NCBI GenBank assembly: GCA_036583965.1
Contig: JAZBQD010000022.1
Span: 2,600,001 to 2,664,000, forward strand
Direction of reading: 5' to 3'
Length of the DNA: 64,000 bases
Source of the DNA: Prunella strophiata
Lineage: Eukaryota; Chordata; Aves; Passeriformes; Prunellidae
Positions 51,998 to 64,000 of the stretch are shown here, in pieces. How positions within the stretch are numbered: the stretch's first letter is position 1; each line of letters opens with the position of its first letter. The notes under the pieces were generated by a model, which worked only from the letters and a program-made list of their open reading frames with translations, made no database searches and was not told the DNA's origin. The position numbers were made by a program, and so were the translations under genes.

Positions 51998-53966
51998 CAA
52001 GGGATGGAATTTGGGAATGGCCCTTCCTGAGGGGCAGATCCAAGGGATGGAATTTGGGAATGGCCCTTCCTGAGGGGCAGATCCAAGGGATGGAATTTGG
52101 GAATGGCCCTTCCTGAGGGGCAGATCCAAGGGATGGAATTTGGGAATGGCCCTTCCTGAGGGGCAGATCCAAGGGATGGAATTTGGGAATGGCCCTTCCT
52201 GAGGGGCAGATCCAAGGGATGGAATTTGGGAATGGCCCTTCCTGAGGGGCAGATCCAAGGGATGGAATTTGGGAATGGCCCTTCCTGAGGGGCAGATCCA
52301 AGGGATGGAATTTGGGAATGGCCCTTCCTGAGGGGCAGATCCAAGGGATGGAATTTGGGAATGGCCCTTCCTGAGGGGCAGATCCAAGGGATGGAATTTG
52401 GGAATGGCCCTTCCTGAGGGGCAGATCCAAGGGATGGAATTTGGGAATGGCCCTTCCTGAGGGGCAGATCCAAGGGATGGAATTTGGGAATGGCCCTTCC
52501 TGAGGGGCAGATCCAAGGGATGGAATTTGGGAATGGCCCTTCCTGAGGGGCAGATCCAAGGGATGGAATTTGGGAATGGCCCTTCCTGAGGGGCAGATCC
52601 AAGGGATGGAATTTGGGAATGGCCCTTCCTGAGGGGCAGATCCAAGGGATGGAATTTGGGAATGGCCCTTCCTGAGGGGCAGATCCAAGGGATGGAATTT
52701 GGGAATGGCCCTTCCTGAGGGGCAGATCCAAGGGATTGAATTTGGGAATGACCCTTCCTGAGGGGCAGATCCAAGGGATGGAATTTGGGAATGGCCCTTC
52801 CTGAGGGGCAGATCCAAGGGATGGAATTTGGGAATGGCCCTTCCTGAGGGGCAGATCCAAGGGATGGAATTTGGGAATGGCCCTTCCTGAGGGGCAGATC
52901 CAAGGGATGGAATTTGGGAATGGCCCTTCCTGAGGGGCAGATCCAAGGGATGGAATTTGGGAATGGCCCTTCCTGAGGGGCAGATCCAAGGGATGGAATT
53001 TGGGAATGGCCCTTCCTGAGGGGCAGATCCAAGGGATGGAATTTGGGAATGGCCCTTCCTGAGGGGCAGATCCAAGGGATGGAATTTGGGAATGGCCCTT
53101 CCTGAGGGGCAGATCCAAGGGATGGAATTTGGGAATGGCCCTTCCTGAGGGGCAGATCCAAGGGATGGAATTTGGGAATGGCCCTTCCTGAGGGGCAGAT
53201 CCAAGGGATGGAATTTGGGAATGGCCCTTCCTGAGGGGCAGATCCAAGGGATGGAATTTGGGAATGGCCCTTCCTGAGGGGCAGATCCAAGGGATGGAAT
53301 TTGGGAATGGCCCTTTCTGAGGGGCAGATCCAAGGGATGGAATTTGGGAATGGCCCTTCCTGAGGGGCAGATCCAAGGGATTGAATTTGGGAATGGCCCT
53401 TTCTGAGGGGCAGATCCAAGGGATGGAATTTGGGAATGGCCCTTCCTGAGGGGCAGATCCAAGGGATTGAATTTGGGAATGACCCTTCCTGCAGGGCAGA
53501 TCCAAGGGATGGAATTTGGGAATGGCCCTTCCTGCAGGGCAGATCCAAGGGATTGAATTTGGGAATGACCCTTCCTGAGGGGCAGATCCAAGGGATTGAA
53601 TTTGGGAATGGCCCTTCCTGAGGGGCAGATCCAAGGGATTGAATTTGGGAATGACCCTTCTGAGGGGCAGATCCAAGGGATGGAATTTGGGAATGACCCT
53701 TCTGAGGGGCAGATCCAAGGGATGGAATTTGGGAATGACCCTTCCTGAGGGGCAGATCCAAGGGATGGAATTTGGGAATGACCCTTCCTGAGGGGCAGAT
53801 CCAAGGGATTGAATTTGGGAATGACCCTTCCTGAGGGGCAGATCCAAAGGATTGAATTTGGGAATGGCCCTTCCTGAGGGGCAGATCCAAGGGATTGAAT
53901 TTGGGAATGGCCCTTTCTGAGGGGCAGATCCAAGGGATGGAATTTGGGAATGGCCCTTCCTGAACA
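51998..53966. repeat. 43-bp-unit minisatellite, about 46 copies
   Basis: The unit contains GGGATGGAATTTGGGAATGG, then CCCTTCCTGAGGGGCAGATC. Units from about 52,000 to 53,290 are nearly identical. From 53,290 on, variants appear: GGATTGAATT, AATGACCC, CCTGCAGGGC, and one-base-shorter units near 53,655 and 53,700. The unit has no stop in any minus-strand frame, so all three show long open frames (up to 884 codons) that are artefacts. Confidence 0.98.
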
Positions 53967-56900
53967 GGCAGGAAACTTCCATGTGCTCCCTGGGGCAGGG
54001 CTGGTGTTGGCAGGGCAGTGTCTGTTTGGGCTGCAGGGATCAGTGTCCCTCATCTCCCTCTGGGATATTTCTGTTGCTTGCACACCCTCTTTCTGTGTTT
54101 TCCCTCCTCCCAGGCTGAGGTCAGGCTGTGGATCAAAGCTGGTGGAAGGAGATGGGAGACAGGATTTGTGCAAGCCTGTGCCTGTGCATCAGCCCCACAC
54201 AGGGCAGAGAACCCACGGGCTGTGCCACCTGCAGGAGGCTGTGCAGGGCCTGGCATCTGCAGGGGTGACACCAAGGACACCCAGGCTCTGGATATTTCTC
54301 TGAATCCCTCAGGCTGAGGATCAAGGACTTCATATCCCATCCTCCATGTGGAGGCCAGCTCTGGAGCTGGAAAACTGAGAGAAAAAGCCTCTTAGCAGAG
54401 GAATCTGCTCTGGAAGGAGGTAAAAACTGAGCTGGCTGTCCAAGGCCACCCAGCAGACTCCTGTTGGAGGTCTGCAGGTCGATGAGCCAGGCTGGAGGTG
54501 ACAAACCAAGCTCCCCAAATCCATTCTTTTCCCCTTGACTCACTGTAACTGAGTTTGCAGTTATTGGCACTTTGAAGCCATAATTGAGGTCTGCTTTCCT
54601 CCTTGCACAACCTTTTCTCCCGGCAAACTGTCAGCCATCAAGTGGGATGAGACAGTAAAAGAGATGTTACACTCACCATTTCCTAGAAACTGTCACTTTA
54701 AAGGGAACAGCACAGAAAAAAAAAGGATGAATTGAAGCCAAACCCAGAGCAAAAAACCTCCAAATGTTTGATTTCTCTCAAAATCTGGAACTTTTCATTC
54801 CTTTCTTGGGTCTCTGCTGTGCCTGGGGCACCTTGTACCTTCACAGCTCTGCCCTCTGGCATTTATTAAGCTTCCCATGGCAGAAGAGCTTATAAAATAT
54901 CATAGCCCAGGTTCTCTTTGGATGTAAATCAGCCTAATTGGGCTTAAATCCCTGGAGCTGGGATGACACCAGATGACAAGGGGGCCTCTGGTGACTCGGG
55001 GCTGTGTTTGATTTTCTTGCACAACCATCCCTGAGCTCCCAGCTGTGGCTGTGGGGTCTGGCATGGATGGATCCAGCAGGTCCCTGTGCTGGGAAGGGAT
55101 CATGGTCTGGCTGTGCTTGCTGGGGCTGCCTAAAGAATCCTTTCTGTGCCAATAACTTGTGTTTGTCTTTCTGTAAATTCTGTTGAAAGCCCAGGAAATG
55201 CTGCTGTTATGTTTTCAGGGTTTCACTGAAGGACAGAGCTGTACAGCCAGACCAGCTCTGTCTGAGCCTTATCTTTGATTGTGGCTGTTCTCAGCTGCTG
55301 AGCAGAGCTGGAGGCTCCCCCAGAGGACACAAACACAGCACAGCCTTGGGGCAGGTTTGGGCTTTTGTCTGTTTTTGCCCAGTTTTGGGGAGGCCAGAGC
55401 AGCCCCTGGGGCATCCTGCCCAGAGCCACCCTGGCACCAGGCAGCTCCATCCCTGGAGCTTGTGGGCAGGGAGGAGGCTTCAAGGAGGCAGTGACCTCCC
55501 CAGGGGACAGGTTGTTCCTTAGGTCACTGCTTTAGGATAAACCCTGTCCCATCAGTGCAGTCTCCTCTGGATTTAGGGTGGCCTTGGGGCAAGCAGAGGC
55601 TTTGGGGTCTCTCTGAGCTGTCCTTGCATCTGTTCTTGGACAGGGTGCAGGAAACTGAGGCTGCCTGGGAGCTGGCTGAGGGTCCATGGCTGCAGGAGGA
55701 GGAGGAGGATGGGAATCCATGAATCACAGCAAGGGTTAGGGGCTGGTTCTTGGAGCTCCCCTGATAAAACCTGCCATGGCAGCAGGGAGCTTCCCCTGTC
55801 CCAGAGGAGTGTGAAGGCAGCTGGGGAGGGGCAGAATTAGAGGTGCAGGCAGCAATTCCCAGCTGGACAGGAGGTGTCCCTGGACAGGAGGTGTCCCTGG
55901 TTTGGGACTGCAGGCTGGGCACAGCCAGTGTCAGGTTAACGTGGCCTCTGCTCACACCTCACCTTCAGCATCCACATGTTCCATTAGCTGTGCTATTTTT
56001 AAGCCTCCCTAGGCAGTTAACACCAATTAATCTAAAAGAGCCCAAATAATGGTTTTTCAGAGCCCCTGGCTCCTTCCCCCTCCCCGTGTGGCCCCAGAAG
56101 CCCTGGCAGAGCTGAGCCCAGGGAGGTGCTCTGGGTGCAGGGATGGCTGGAGAGGCTCCCCTGGGGAGATGTGCAGTCAGAGCAGGCCCCCAAACCATCC
56201 CATGGATCCAACTTTTCCAGCCTGGATCGTGCTGTTTGTGCCACAGGGGAAGTTCCAGCTCCCTGCAGTGCTCATTGAGGAGCAGTCAGTGCAGCCCTGT
56301 CTGGGAGCCAGCAGAGCCAGGCACTGCCTGTGCCTGGCTGCAGGAGCTGCCACTCCCTGGGACCTGCAGGAAAGTCCCAGGAGGATTTTTTGCCTGTATC
56401 TAAAGCCACTTGAATCCCAGTGTTCTCTGGGCACTGTCACGTGGAGCAAACCCCAAACAGGGTGTAGTTTCATCCTGCCCTTTGCAGCAGCAGGTACCAG
56501 AGCAGGAGATGCTGTTGGCTGATAGGAGAAGCTGCTCCTGCCTTTGCATGTGATTTTTGCTGTGCCTGTTTCAACTCTCCTGAGCAGGTCAGACAGACCA
56601 TGGCTGCAGTGGCAAACCCACAGGAACCAGCCCCAGGAGCCCTCCCTGCCCCAGCAGGGCCAGGATTTCGTGTTCTGTGGGTGCCTTGCACAACAAAGCC
56701 TTGATCTCCAACGCGGCCTTGAGGCATTTCTGGGCTGGGAGTAAATAATAATTAAGATCTGGGTGTGTGCTGAGCAGGGGTGTTTGTGTGATGGGTGCTG
56801 ATGTGGATGGGTGTGCACAGCTCCACACCAACTTCCCCCATCCCCACCACCCCTGAGGAAGGTGCTGCATCTGCTCAGCTCCTTCTGAAAACCTCGCTGT

Positions 56901-58070
56901 GCTCACAGCAAGTAGGTGTCTCAATAAAAGTCTGATTCAAGGAAGCAGCACAATTTTGGCAATCCAGAGACGAGCAGGCTTCTTTTGCAGAGCATTTTCA
57001 AAGCAAACTGTCAGGAGGTTCCAATGTGAGGTGCAGGGAAGTGCAAGGGATGGGGAGAGCAGGGCACCTCTGCAGCTGGGGCATTGGATTGTCTCCATCA
57101 TTTTAGGAGGAGCTCACCTGCCCTGCTCTGTGGGGCTTGGAGTGGGGAGGTGGATAGAGAAAGTGTTCTATATATTAACCTTGTGCTAATTAACCAGGAA
57201 TATGGGTTATACCCTTTCAAGCAACGGAGTTATTTCAGTTTAGCAAATTAGTGCTGCTCAGCTGAGACTCCAGGGCTGAGCATGGTCCTGGTTCCACCCC
57301 TCTCCAAGTGCAGGGTCAGTCACTGCAGTGAGTTGTGGCCAAACCCCTGTGTTTTACTGCTTTGGGTGTGTGCTGGTGTGCACAGCCAGGTACCACAGCC
57401 TGGCTGAGAGCTACACCCCAAAAACTTTCTGCTTGTTGTTGTTCCAAGCAGTAGTTCAGGTTCACTCCCAGTTTTGGTGTTTAAGGGATCCCCCAGGTTT
57501 TTGATGGGCCATTCTGACCTCTGCAGCCACTCATCTTCTCCAGAGACTGACCTGGAGTGAGAATGCTCCTACCTTGTGTCCTTGGTTAGTAAAACAAGCT
57601 CCAGGTGCTAAATCCAGGCTGGTGTGTTCCTAGTTAAATAGTGCCAGGGAAACCCAGCCTGGCATGGTGAATGCTGTCAAAATCCATGTGGAAAAGTTGC
57701 TACATTAACTGCAGAGGACTGTGTGAATACACAGAAGAGAAACCAGGAGTAATTCCCCCTGGTCTCAGCAGTGAGGGCAGGACTGACCTGTGATTTCAGG
57801 ACAGGTTGTTGTGCAGCTGAGGAAAAAGAGTAAATCCCATGTTGATGTGGCTGTGGCACAAAGTGAGCCAATCTGGTCACAGTGGCAGTGGCTTCCAGAC
57901 AGTCAGATCAGCACTGCAAGCAGCAGAGGTGTCAGTAACACTTGAGCCAGACACCCCCGGGGCTCCCTCCAAATGCAATCAGGAATGATTTTGTCACCTG
58001 CTGAGAGGCACAGCCCCCCTGTGCTGGAGCCGTGTGTGGCAGCAGGGCACGGTCCCAACAGGTCAGCACT
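53967..58070 (+). other. Presumed GPSM1 intron (middle part)
   Basis: No exon, RNA gene or recognised mobile element was seen. A 213-codon minus-strand frame (56,177-56,818) has no recognisable domain. Confidence 0.65.
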
Positions 58071-59412
58071 TGGTGTATTTCGGAAGGAGGGAGCGTGGGT
58101 GAGTTATTTTGATTTTGTTTGGAACAATAAAACCCGAGTTATTTGAAATCTTAACAACAGAACCAGCTTTTAGCACCGGCGTTTATAGGGATGAGTGGGC
58201 GAGTTGTTTAAAGGGAAAAAAAATCTTTGAAAAGTGTCCAAGTGAGGGTGATAATTTCATGCTCCAAGGGAAGTGTGTGCACGTCCTGGGCCTGGGCAGG
58301 GTGTGGATGGGCTGTGCCAGGGGCTGGGCACAGCACAGGGCAGGGCACACGTGTGCCCAGGGCACGTTCAGCTCCCTGAGCTCCAGCCTGACGTTGTAGG
58401 TGGTGTCTCTGCAGATCACAGATGTCTCACTCATTCTTCTTTGCTGCATCCTAAACTCAGAGGGAAAATGTCATTTCCTCATGTTGTTCCGACCTCCTGT
58501 GTGTGGGCTCTGCCCCTCTGTTATATCCCTTTTCTGCATTTCCCCCTATACCAGCTGCAGATTCCCCCTTTCAGAGCTCTCCGAAGGTGCCTCAGCTCTT
58601 CAGATCAGGGGCAGAGTCCCTGTCCTGGTTCATTCCCCTCTTACCCCTCTCTGCATGAATCCCTGATCTCAGCCCCAGTGGGAATGGGGCTGCAGCACCA
58701 GCACTGAGCTCCCAGGAGCTGTGGCTGTGCCCTGCCCTTCCTCAGCCCTTCTCTTCCTCTTCAGTCAGGGCCAGGTACTGAGCCAGACATCCTGATCTCA
58801 GATCCCACACAGTGTCCATCTTTCTCTGGAAAATACTGGGTGACCCCTGGAAATGAATTTATTGGTGTGGAACAACACAGGCAGTTCCCCAAAGCTGCAT
58901 TTTTTGTTCAGGTTAAAGCAGTTTCCTAGCTTTTGCAGTGAAAAATGAGAATGAAGGACAAGTGTGGACCGAGAGTGCCAGTGGGGCTCTGTCCCCTCTT
59001 TGCCCCTTTGGAAAAGTGCTTTTCTTCCCAGTGCCCCATTTCACTGTCAGTAATTCCCATTTCACAAACGTGAGGTAAGAGCAGCTCTTTGGCTGCTGCG
59101 TGGCATTTCCATCTTTCCCTGTTTAAAACCCTGTTGCAATTAGAAATTTCCCTCTGTCGAGCAGTGTTACATTTAAATCAAGAGATGCTTATGGCTGAGC
59201 AGCCTAGGCTCTTGCAATAAGACAAAAAAACCACACATATCTAATAATACGAGGAGCAGGAGGACTATCAGGAGCTAAAAATGCTCCTTCAGTATTTTGG
59301 TGCTTTAAATCCCAACGATCAGAGTGTGTCTGTGTGTGCACGGAGCGTGTGCTGCCTGTGCCTGCGGAGCCGAGCGTGTTTGCAGATGTAGTTTGGGAGA
59401 ATCGATCCCAAT
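58071..59412 (+). other. Non-coding DNA 5' of the CpG island
   Basis: No exon seen. Two blocks (58,071-58,260 and 59,130-59,412) are AT-rich with isolated CpGs and look less repetitive than the surroundings. They may be conserved regulatory DNA next to the island. Confidence 0.5.
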
Positions 59413-59422
59413 CTATTTTTAA
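59413..59422 (+). promoter_or_regulatory. MEF2-type site
   Basis: CTATTTTTAA fits the MEF2 consensus YTAWWWWTAR exactly, about 150-200 bp before the densest CpG region. A weaker one-mismatch match, CTAAAAATGC, lies near 59,275. A ten-base match is common by chance, so function is only suggested by position. Confidence 0.35.
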
Positions 59423-59499
59423 GGTGAAGTGAGTGTGGCGGGTGGGAGGTGAGGAGGTGGAAGGGAAGCTAAATATTCACGTAGCTGCACTGTGTGTTT

Positions 59500-60310
59500 A
59501 AGAGCATCATCTAATAACGGGAGGATCGTGGCAGCGAGGTGAGGGAGACAGGAGCGCTCTCCGGAGCCCCCCATCGTGCCAGGGCACGGCTCCGGGGGGA
59601 GGTGGCAGCGGGGCTGTCGCTTTAAAGCCTCGGCTCGCACCCAGCGGGTCACTGGAGCCGGCGACGTTCTTCGCATCGCTCGGCACAAACCCGGCTCGGC
59701 GGGGCCGGGGAGCTGCAGCATCCAGCGGCGGCAGCGCTGCTGCCCGCGGACATGTGAGAGCCGGAGCCGGGCACAGCCGGCTGCTGAGGTCAGTGAGGAA
59801 AACTGGGCTTTGTCAGTGTGTCCTTCTTCCTCTGGAATGGGAGCGTCGGGAGGAGGAGGAGGAGGAGGATGCGGAGCCACGGAGGAGTCACTCATGCCGG
59901 GATGTGCCGCGTTGCGCTCGGGGGTTTAAAGTTTACAGGTAGCTCCGGTGGGAACTTTTTATTGTTGCTATTGCTGCAGCTGCAGCGCTGCTCGGGTGTG
60001 CTGTGTGTCACAGCAGAGGGTGGCGGTGGGTCCTGAGCCCGGCCGTGCTCGGGGGGGGACACGGGGTGTTTGTCACCAGCCCTGCCCCGCGGGGGGAGCG
60101 GGCCAGCAGCGCCCGGGGCTTGGCACGGCAAGGGGAGCGGTGTCCTGGGCAAAGACCAGGCGAGGTTTGCAGCTCTGCTGCCTCTGGAGCTGGGAGCAGT
60201 GGGGACTCCAGCCCAGGAGCTGGTGGCTGGGGACAGGGACAGGGACAGCCCCGCTCCGGAGCACAGGGACGATTCTCCAGGCATTCCAGCTCCCGGTAAA
60301 ACAGGGCTGT
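59500..60310 (+). promoter_or_regulatory. Intragenic CpG island, candidate internal promoter
   Basis: CpG density rises sharply: about two dozen CpGs in 59,581-59,820 against near absence in the surrounding kilobases. It declines after about 60,300. A TTTAAAG element lies at about 59,622. Possible splice donors include AG|GTCAGT near 59,788 and CAG|GTAGCT at 59,939. A (GGA)n run lies at about 59,850-59,869. Such unmethylated-type islands usually mark promoters. As it follows the TPR/linker exons and precedes the unseen GoLoco exons, it may drive a short GoLoco-only AGS3 transcript, as described for mammalian AGS3-SHORT. It could also serve a non-coding RNA or another gene. Direction is inferred, not seen. 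Confidence 0.6.
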
Positions 60311-63300
60311 GGATTTCAGCCAGGGATTTCCTTCCACTCCTCTCCTCCAGCCCCCGCTGCCGCTCTGCAAACCTCCCCCTCGCAGCCTTTCTGCAGGTGA
60401 GGCTGGGAAGTTCAGTGCCTGATGTTTTTGGGGTTTGAGGCTGTGGCTGTGCCAGAGGTGCAGCCCCCACGGTGAGTTCTCCGGGGTGAGGTGTGGGGTG
60501 GTGCAGGACAAAGAGGAGCCTCGTGCAGGGGACTGACAGCCAGCCCTGGATGGGGTGCTCCCAGCACTGATGGCCACCAGCAGCACCAGCCCTGCTCCTG
60601 CCTGGAGATTTTGAGGTCGGCTGCCTTGGAAAGAGCAGAGGTAAGGAGCAGTGACATGTGTGGTTCACAGGGCAGATAGGGCAGGGCATGTGGGCACAGA
60701 TGTTGGGAATGGATAACTGCCAGGCCTGGGGCAGGTAAGCGCTCGCTTGGGCAAGGGCACAGATTTCCAAGGACTGTCCAGAGGGGAGAACTTGGTCCTG
60801 GGGACTGATTGCTGGGTCCTGTCCCAGCTGTGTTACTGTGGGATGTGGTCAGGTCATCATCTCAGGTTGTGTCCTTCCTGAAATAAGGTGGAATTGTGGT
60901 GGGGATGTTTAAATGCCGAGGCAGAGCACTCTGAGGGGGTGACAGTGACAGCTGCTGAACCTGCTGCCCTCCTCCCTCGTCCCTGACCTGGGCACTCACC
61001 AGGCACCTTCAGGCAGCAGCTCCTGAGCTGGATCTGCTGTGCCAGACCCACCAGGGTCCATCCCACCCCTGGGTCCTGCCTGTAGATCCCAACCAGCTGT
61101 CCCTGGGAGGGCTGGACAAAGGCAGAGTGAGCAGCCCTCGAGCCTGACTGCTCCATCCTGCATTGGGTCAGGGCTGCAGGGAGCTGAGCCTGGAGGAGAG
61201 GAGGGGAACCAAAGGCAGGTCAGTGCCCTGGGGACACCAGCTGTGAGAGAAGCTGGTCTGACACAGGGACAAGGTTTGGCCCTGTGGGTGGCTCTTGGGT
61301 GTTTGTGGTTTGGTTTGGTGGGTGAAGCTCCCTGCAAAGGGGACATTCCACCCATGTTTGGATGACCATGGAATGGCTGAGGGATGTGCCATGACTTGGC
61401 CAGCACAGAAATAACCTCCTGAGGTGCTTGGGGACCTCTGGGGCAGTATCCCAGAGCAGATCTGACAGGCTTTGGTGGGGCTGAGCAGCGCTGTGGGAAG
61501 AGCTGCATCCCGAGCTGCTGTGGGGGCAGCAGGAAGCTGTGGGAGAAGCTGCCACCAGAGCGTTGGGTTGAGGGATCTGTGGCAGCAGATGTTGGTGTAG
61601 GGGGGGCACAGCTGGGGCTGGATGGGGGTCTGGGTTGTTCAGGTGCCACAGAGAGATTGGGACAGGGTGCTGATCCCAGGACTGGGGCTGGGCAGTGGGG
61701 ACATGTCCAAGAAAGGCTCTCTGCAGAGTCTGGGTGGGCAGCGGGTCCAAGGTGAAAGCCCTGCAGGGCATTTGTGGGCTGAGGCTTCAGGTGCTGGGAG
61801 CTGGGAGTTGGTTTAGTTCTTGCAGTGAGGACTTTCTGCCTTTGTTTAATGGCTTTCTTGAATCCCTGAGTGAAAATGGCCAAGGGGGGTGAGGCACAGG
61901 AGTCAGTTCTGACTTTGTTTTGGCTCTCCTGGGATTGCTCCAGCCTTGGCTTCCCCTGCACTCTGGAGTGGTCAGAGTGAGGGATGTCCACAGGAGATGC
62001 TGCTCCATGTCCTGCACCTCTGGGGCAGAGCTGGGCAGCCCAGGACCTTCTCAGCCCAAAACTGTGACAGGTGTTATGTGGTGTGAGAATTTATCAGAGA
62101 GGAAAATGGGTGGATTTGTGCTTCTCCACAGGGTGTAATGACCTTGGCTTGGGGCTCCTCAGGGAGCTGGTGGTCCCAGCCTGCAGGGAGAGGGGACAGT
62201 GGCAGAGCAGGCTCCTGTCACACTGCAGCTGCTTGCCTTTCCAACACCTCAGGCTGTGGTTTTACACATCCTGAATCCACCCAGGCAGGTTAAACAGCCT
62301 GTTCCTCCACCAGCAAGGGAATGTGTGCAAAAGCCTGGATGCTTTCCAGTGGCCTGTGTAAAGAAGGGGAGTCTTGCTCCCCTCCACTCAGAAAATGTGA
62401 ACAAAGCTCTGACCCCCATGAGTGGGACCTCCACCTGCTTGGGATGGTGCCATCCCTGTCCTGCCCGAGGTCAGGGAGCAGGAGCAGAGGCTCCACACTT
62501 GTCCTGTCCCTGTGTGGGCAGAGATGGGAGTGTCTGTGCCCGTGCCAAGGACAAGTGTGTTTGCAGCCAAATCTGCCCTGGGGTGATCTCTGCAGTGCCA
62601 GCAGCCCCGGGTGCCTCTGGCCCGTGCAGATGGGGTTGGTTTTACTCCTTGTGACAGCGTCTGGTGACAGTTGGCAGAATTTGGGCAGTTGCAGTGCTGG
62701 AGGCAGAGCACGGGGGTGAGGCCAGACAGGGACACTGGCCATGAGGTGAGAAGTGGTCTCAGGGCTGGACACTGAAGCTGGGGCCCAGGAGCTGTCTGGG
62801 GATGTGACTGTGTGGCTGTGCTGTGGCAGGGCATTGCTCAGCCCCACGAGGGGATGCCCTGGCTCCAGGGAAGCCTCCTGACCCTGGCTGTGCCAAGCCC
62901 TGGGCGAGCAGCTCGGGAGCAGATGGCAAGCCCCAGGGTGTGATCACACCTCCATCTGCCCTCACAGCTCCTGCCTCAGGGCTGGGAGCAGCCTGGCAGG
63001 GAAGGAGCTGAGCACTCACTGCCTTGTCACATTTGGGCATTTTAATTAGAGAGGCTCAGGCCTGGGGCAGGGTTTGGCTGGAGGGAGCCTGGTGCCCGCA
63101 GGTGCTGCCCTGGGGCTGCCCATGGGCTGGCACAGCCCTGTCAGCCCTAACGTGGCCCATGGGCACTGACCTCCTGCCCCTCAGGTGCCACTGGGAGGTA
63201 CCAGGCACACAGCCAGCCCTGCCCCACACCTCCATGCTCTGGCTGCTCTTCCTACTGATTCAGAGCATCCTTTTTTCTGCCAGGTGCATTGGGAGCAGGA

Positions 63301-64000
63301 TCCTGCCACCCCAAACTGCAGGGGCTCTGCAGGATGTGCTGTGGGGGGATCTGGTCTCTGTGGAGGGGGGCTCTGAGCTGGGGGCTCTGGCATGCACTGC
63401 CAGGCTGCTCCTGCAGGCTGGAACTTCTCCCTGCATCCAGGGCTGCTCTGATTTACTCCGTGCAGTCGTGGAACAGCGGGAGGGAGGCTCGGTGTGAATG
63501 AACCGGTTTCCTCCTCTACCCTGAAATTTGGGTCACACAACCCAACACAGCAGAGCTGGGAGAGATGGAGTTCACCCTCAGTCCAAGCCCAAGCCAGCTT
63601 TGATTTCCAAGGTGCAGCTGTTGATGGTTCAGAGGGTCCCCTGGAGCTGTGGCTCCATTGGTGGATCAGCATGTGGCAGGCAGGAGGTGAGAGGGGTTTT
63701 TCCCCTCCCTGATCAGCTCCCACATTGCCAATGTTCCTCTCTGGCCTGCTGCTAATTTTGACGCTGCCCTAAATAGAAGCTGAGTGCATCTCATCTGCTT
63801 CACTTAGCATACAGGAAAATTGTTTTCCTTCATCTACCCAATCCAACTTGTGGCTTTAACCCTGTCAGCACAAGGCTCTCCCCACTGCAGAGCTCCTGTG
63901 AGGGGCTTTGCCTGCCCCTGCCATGGGGAAGAGCTCTGGTGGCAGCAGCACCGTGTGTGGTGGGATTAGGAGGGCTCCCAGGCTGCCCATGAGTGGCCAC
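60311..64000 (+). other. Non-coding DNA right of the CpG island
   Basis: No GoLoco exon or other gene was recognised. Minus-strand frames of 292 codons (59,892-60,770) and 331 codons (60,996-61,991) are proline/serine-rich and lack a recognisable family. They are best explained by GC-rich composition. Confidence 0.6.

Noticed and set aside
51519..54173. 884-codon minus-strand open frame, plus 694- and 661-codon frames in the other two minus frames
   Set aside because: All come from a 43-bp repeat that lacks stops in every minus frame. Equal openness in three frames and no recognisable domain rule out a protein reading.
59419..60770. Minus-strand frames of 158 and 292 codons in and beside the CpG island
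   Set aside because: CpG islands give long frames by low stop density. The peptides are Pro/Ser-rich with no recognised domain and overlap other frames.
60996..61991. 331-codon minus-strand frame
   Set aside because: Pro/Ser/His-rich translation of GC-rich intron with no domain. Other frames on both strands are similarly open.

Overview
The window is vertebrate nuclear DNA, almost certainly from a bird. It holds ten coding exons of one gene on the + strand, separated by canonical GT-AG introns. Around them are two avian-type CR1 LINE 3' fragments (21,288-21,390 minus; 41,684-41,837 plus), a solo retroviral LTR, and many GC-rich minisatellites of the kind common on avian microchromosomes. There are no bacterial-style operons, and nearly all long open reading frames are by-products of tandem repeats.

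The gene is GPSM1 (AGS3, activator of G-protein signalling 3). Exons at 21,504-21,725, 22,157-22,292, 22,996-23,138, 24,261-24,384, 27,326-27,441, 27,850-28,005, 29,624-29,732, 32,160-32,286, 43,422-43,492 and 46,149-46,319 join in frame into 458 codons when counted from the conserved internal Met at 21,505. They encode the eight-repeat TPR (LGN/AGS3-type) scaffold and most of the linker. The C-terminal GoLoco (G-protein regulatory) exons, which bind Gi-alpha-GDP, were not found up to base 64,000 and should lie to the right. The short N-terminal first exon was not found either; it may lie left of the window or near the CpG-rich stretch at 1,370-1,600.

Layout. Bases 1-1,430 are a GC-rich VNTR interrupted by a run of 23 T. 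Bases 1,675-21,503 are non-coding (intron 1 or 5' flank), with a duplicated 92-bp element (10,801 and 15,008) and an AT-rich candidate conserved element near 17.3 kb. The TPR exons occupy 21.5-32.3 kb. Their introns hold a 36-bp-unit array, a solo LTR with a 6-bp target duplication, and a roughly 2-kb minisatellite ending about 20 bp before an exon. An 11-kb intron (32.3-43.4 kb) follows. The intron before the last visible exon holds 11-bp and 13-bp arrays. The last 17.7 kb is presumed intron, with a local duplication, a 43-bp x ~46 minisatellite (51,998-53,966) and an isolated CpG island at about 59.5-60.3 kb. I infer that this island is an internal promoter, possibly for a short GoLoco-only AGS3 transcript.

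I see no evidence for a novel protein system. The unusual features are the tandem arrays placed just upstream of GPSM1 exons, the 118-T run inside one array, the shared 11-mer between LTR end and minisatellite unit, and the intragenic CpG island.
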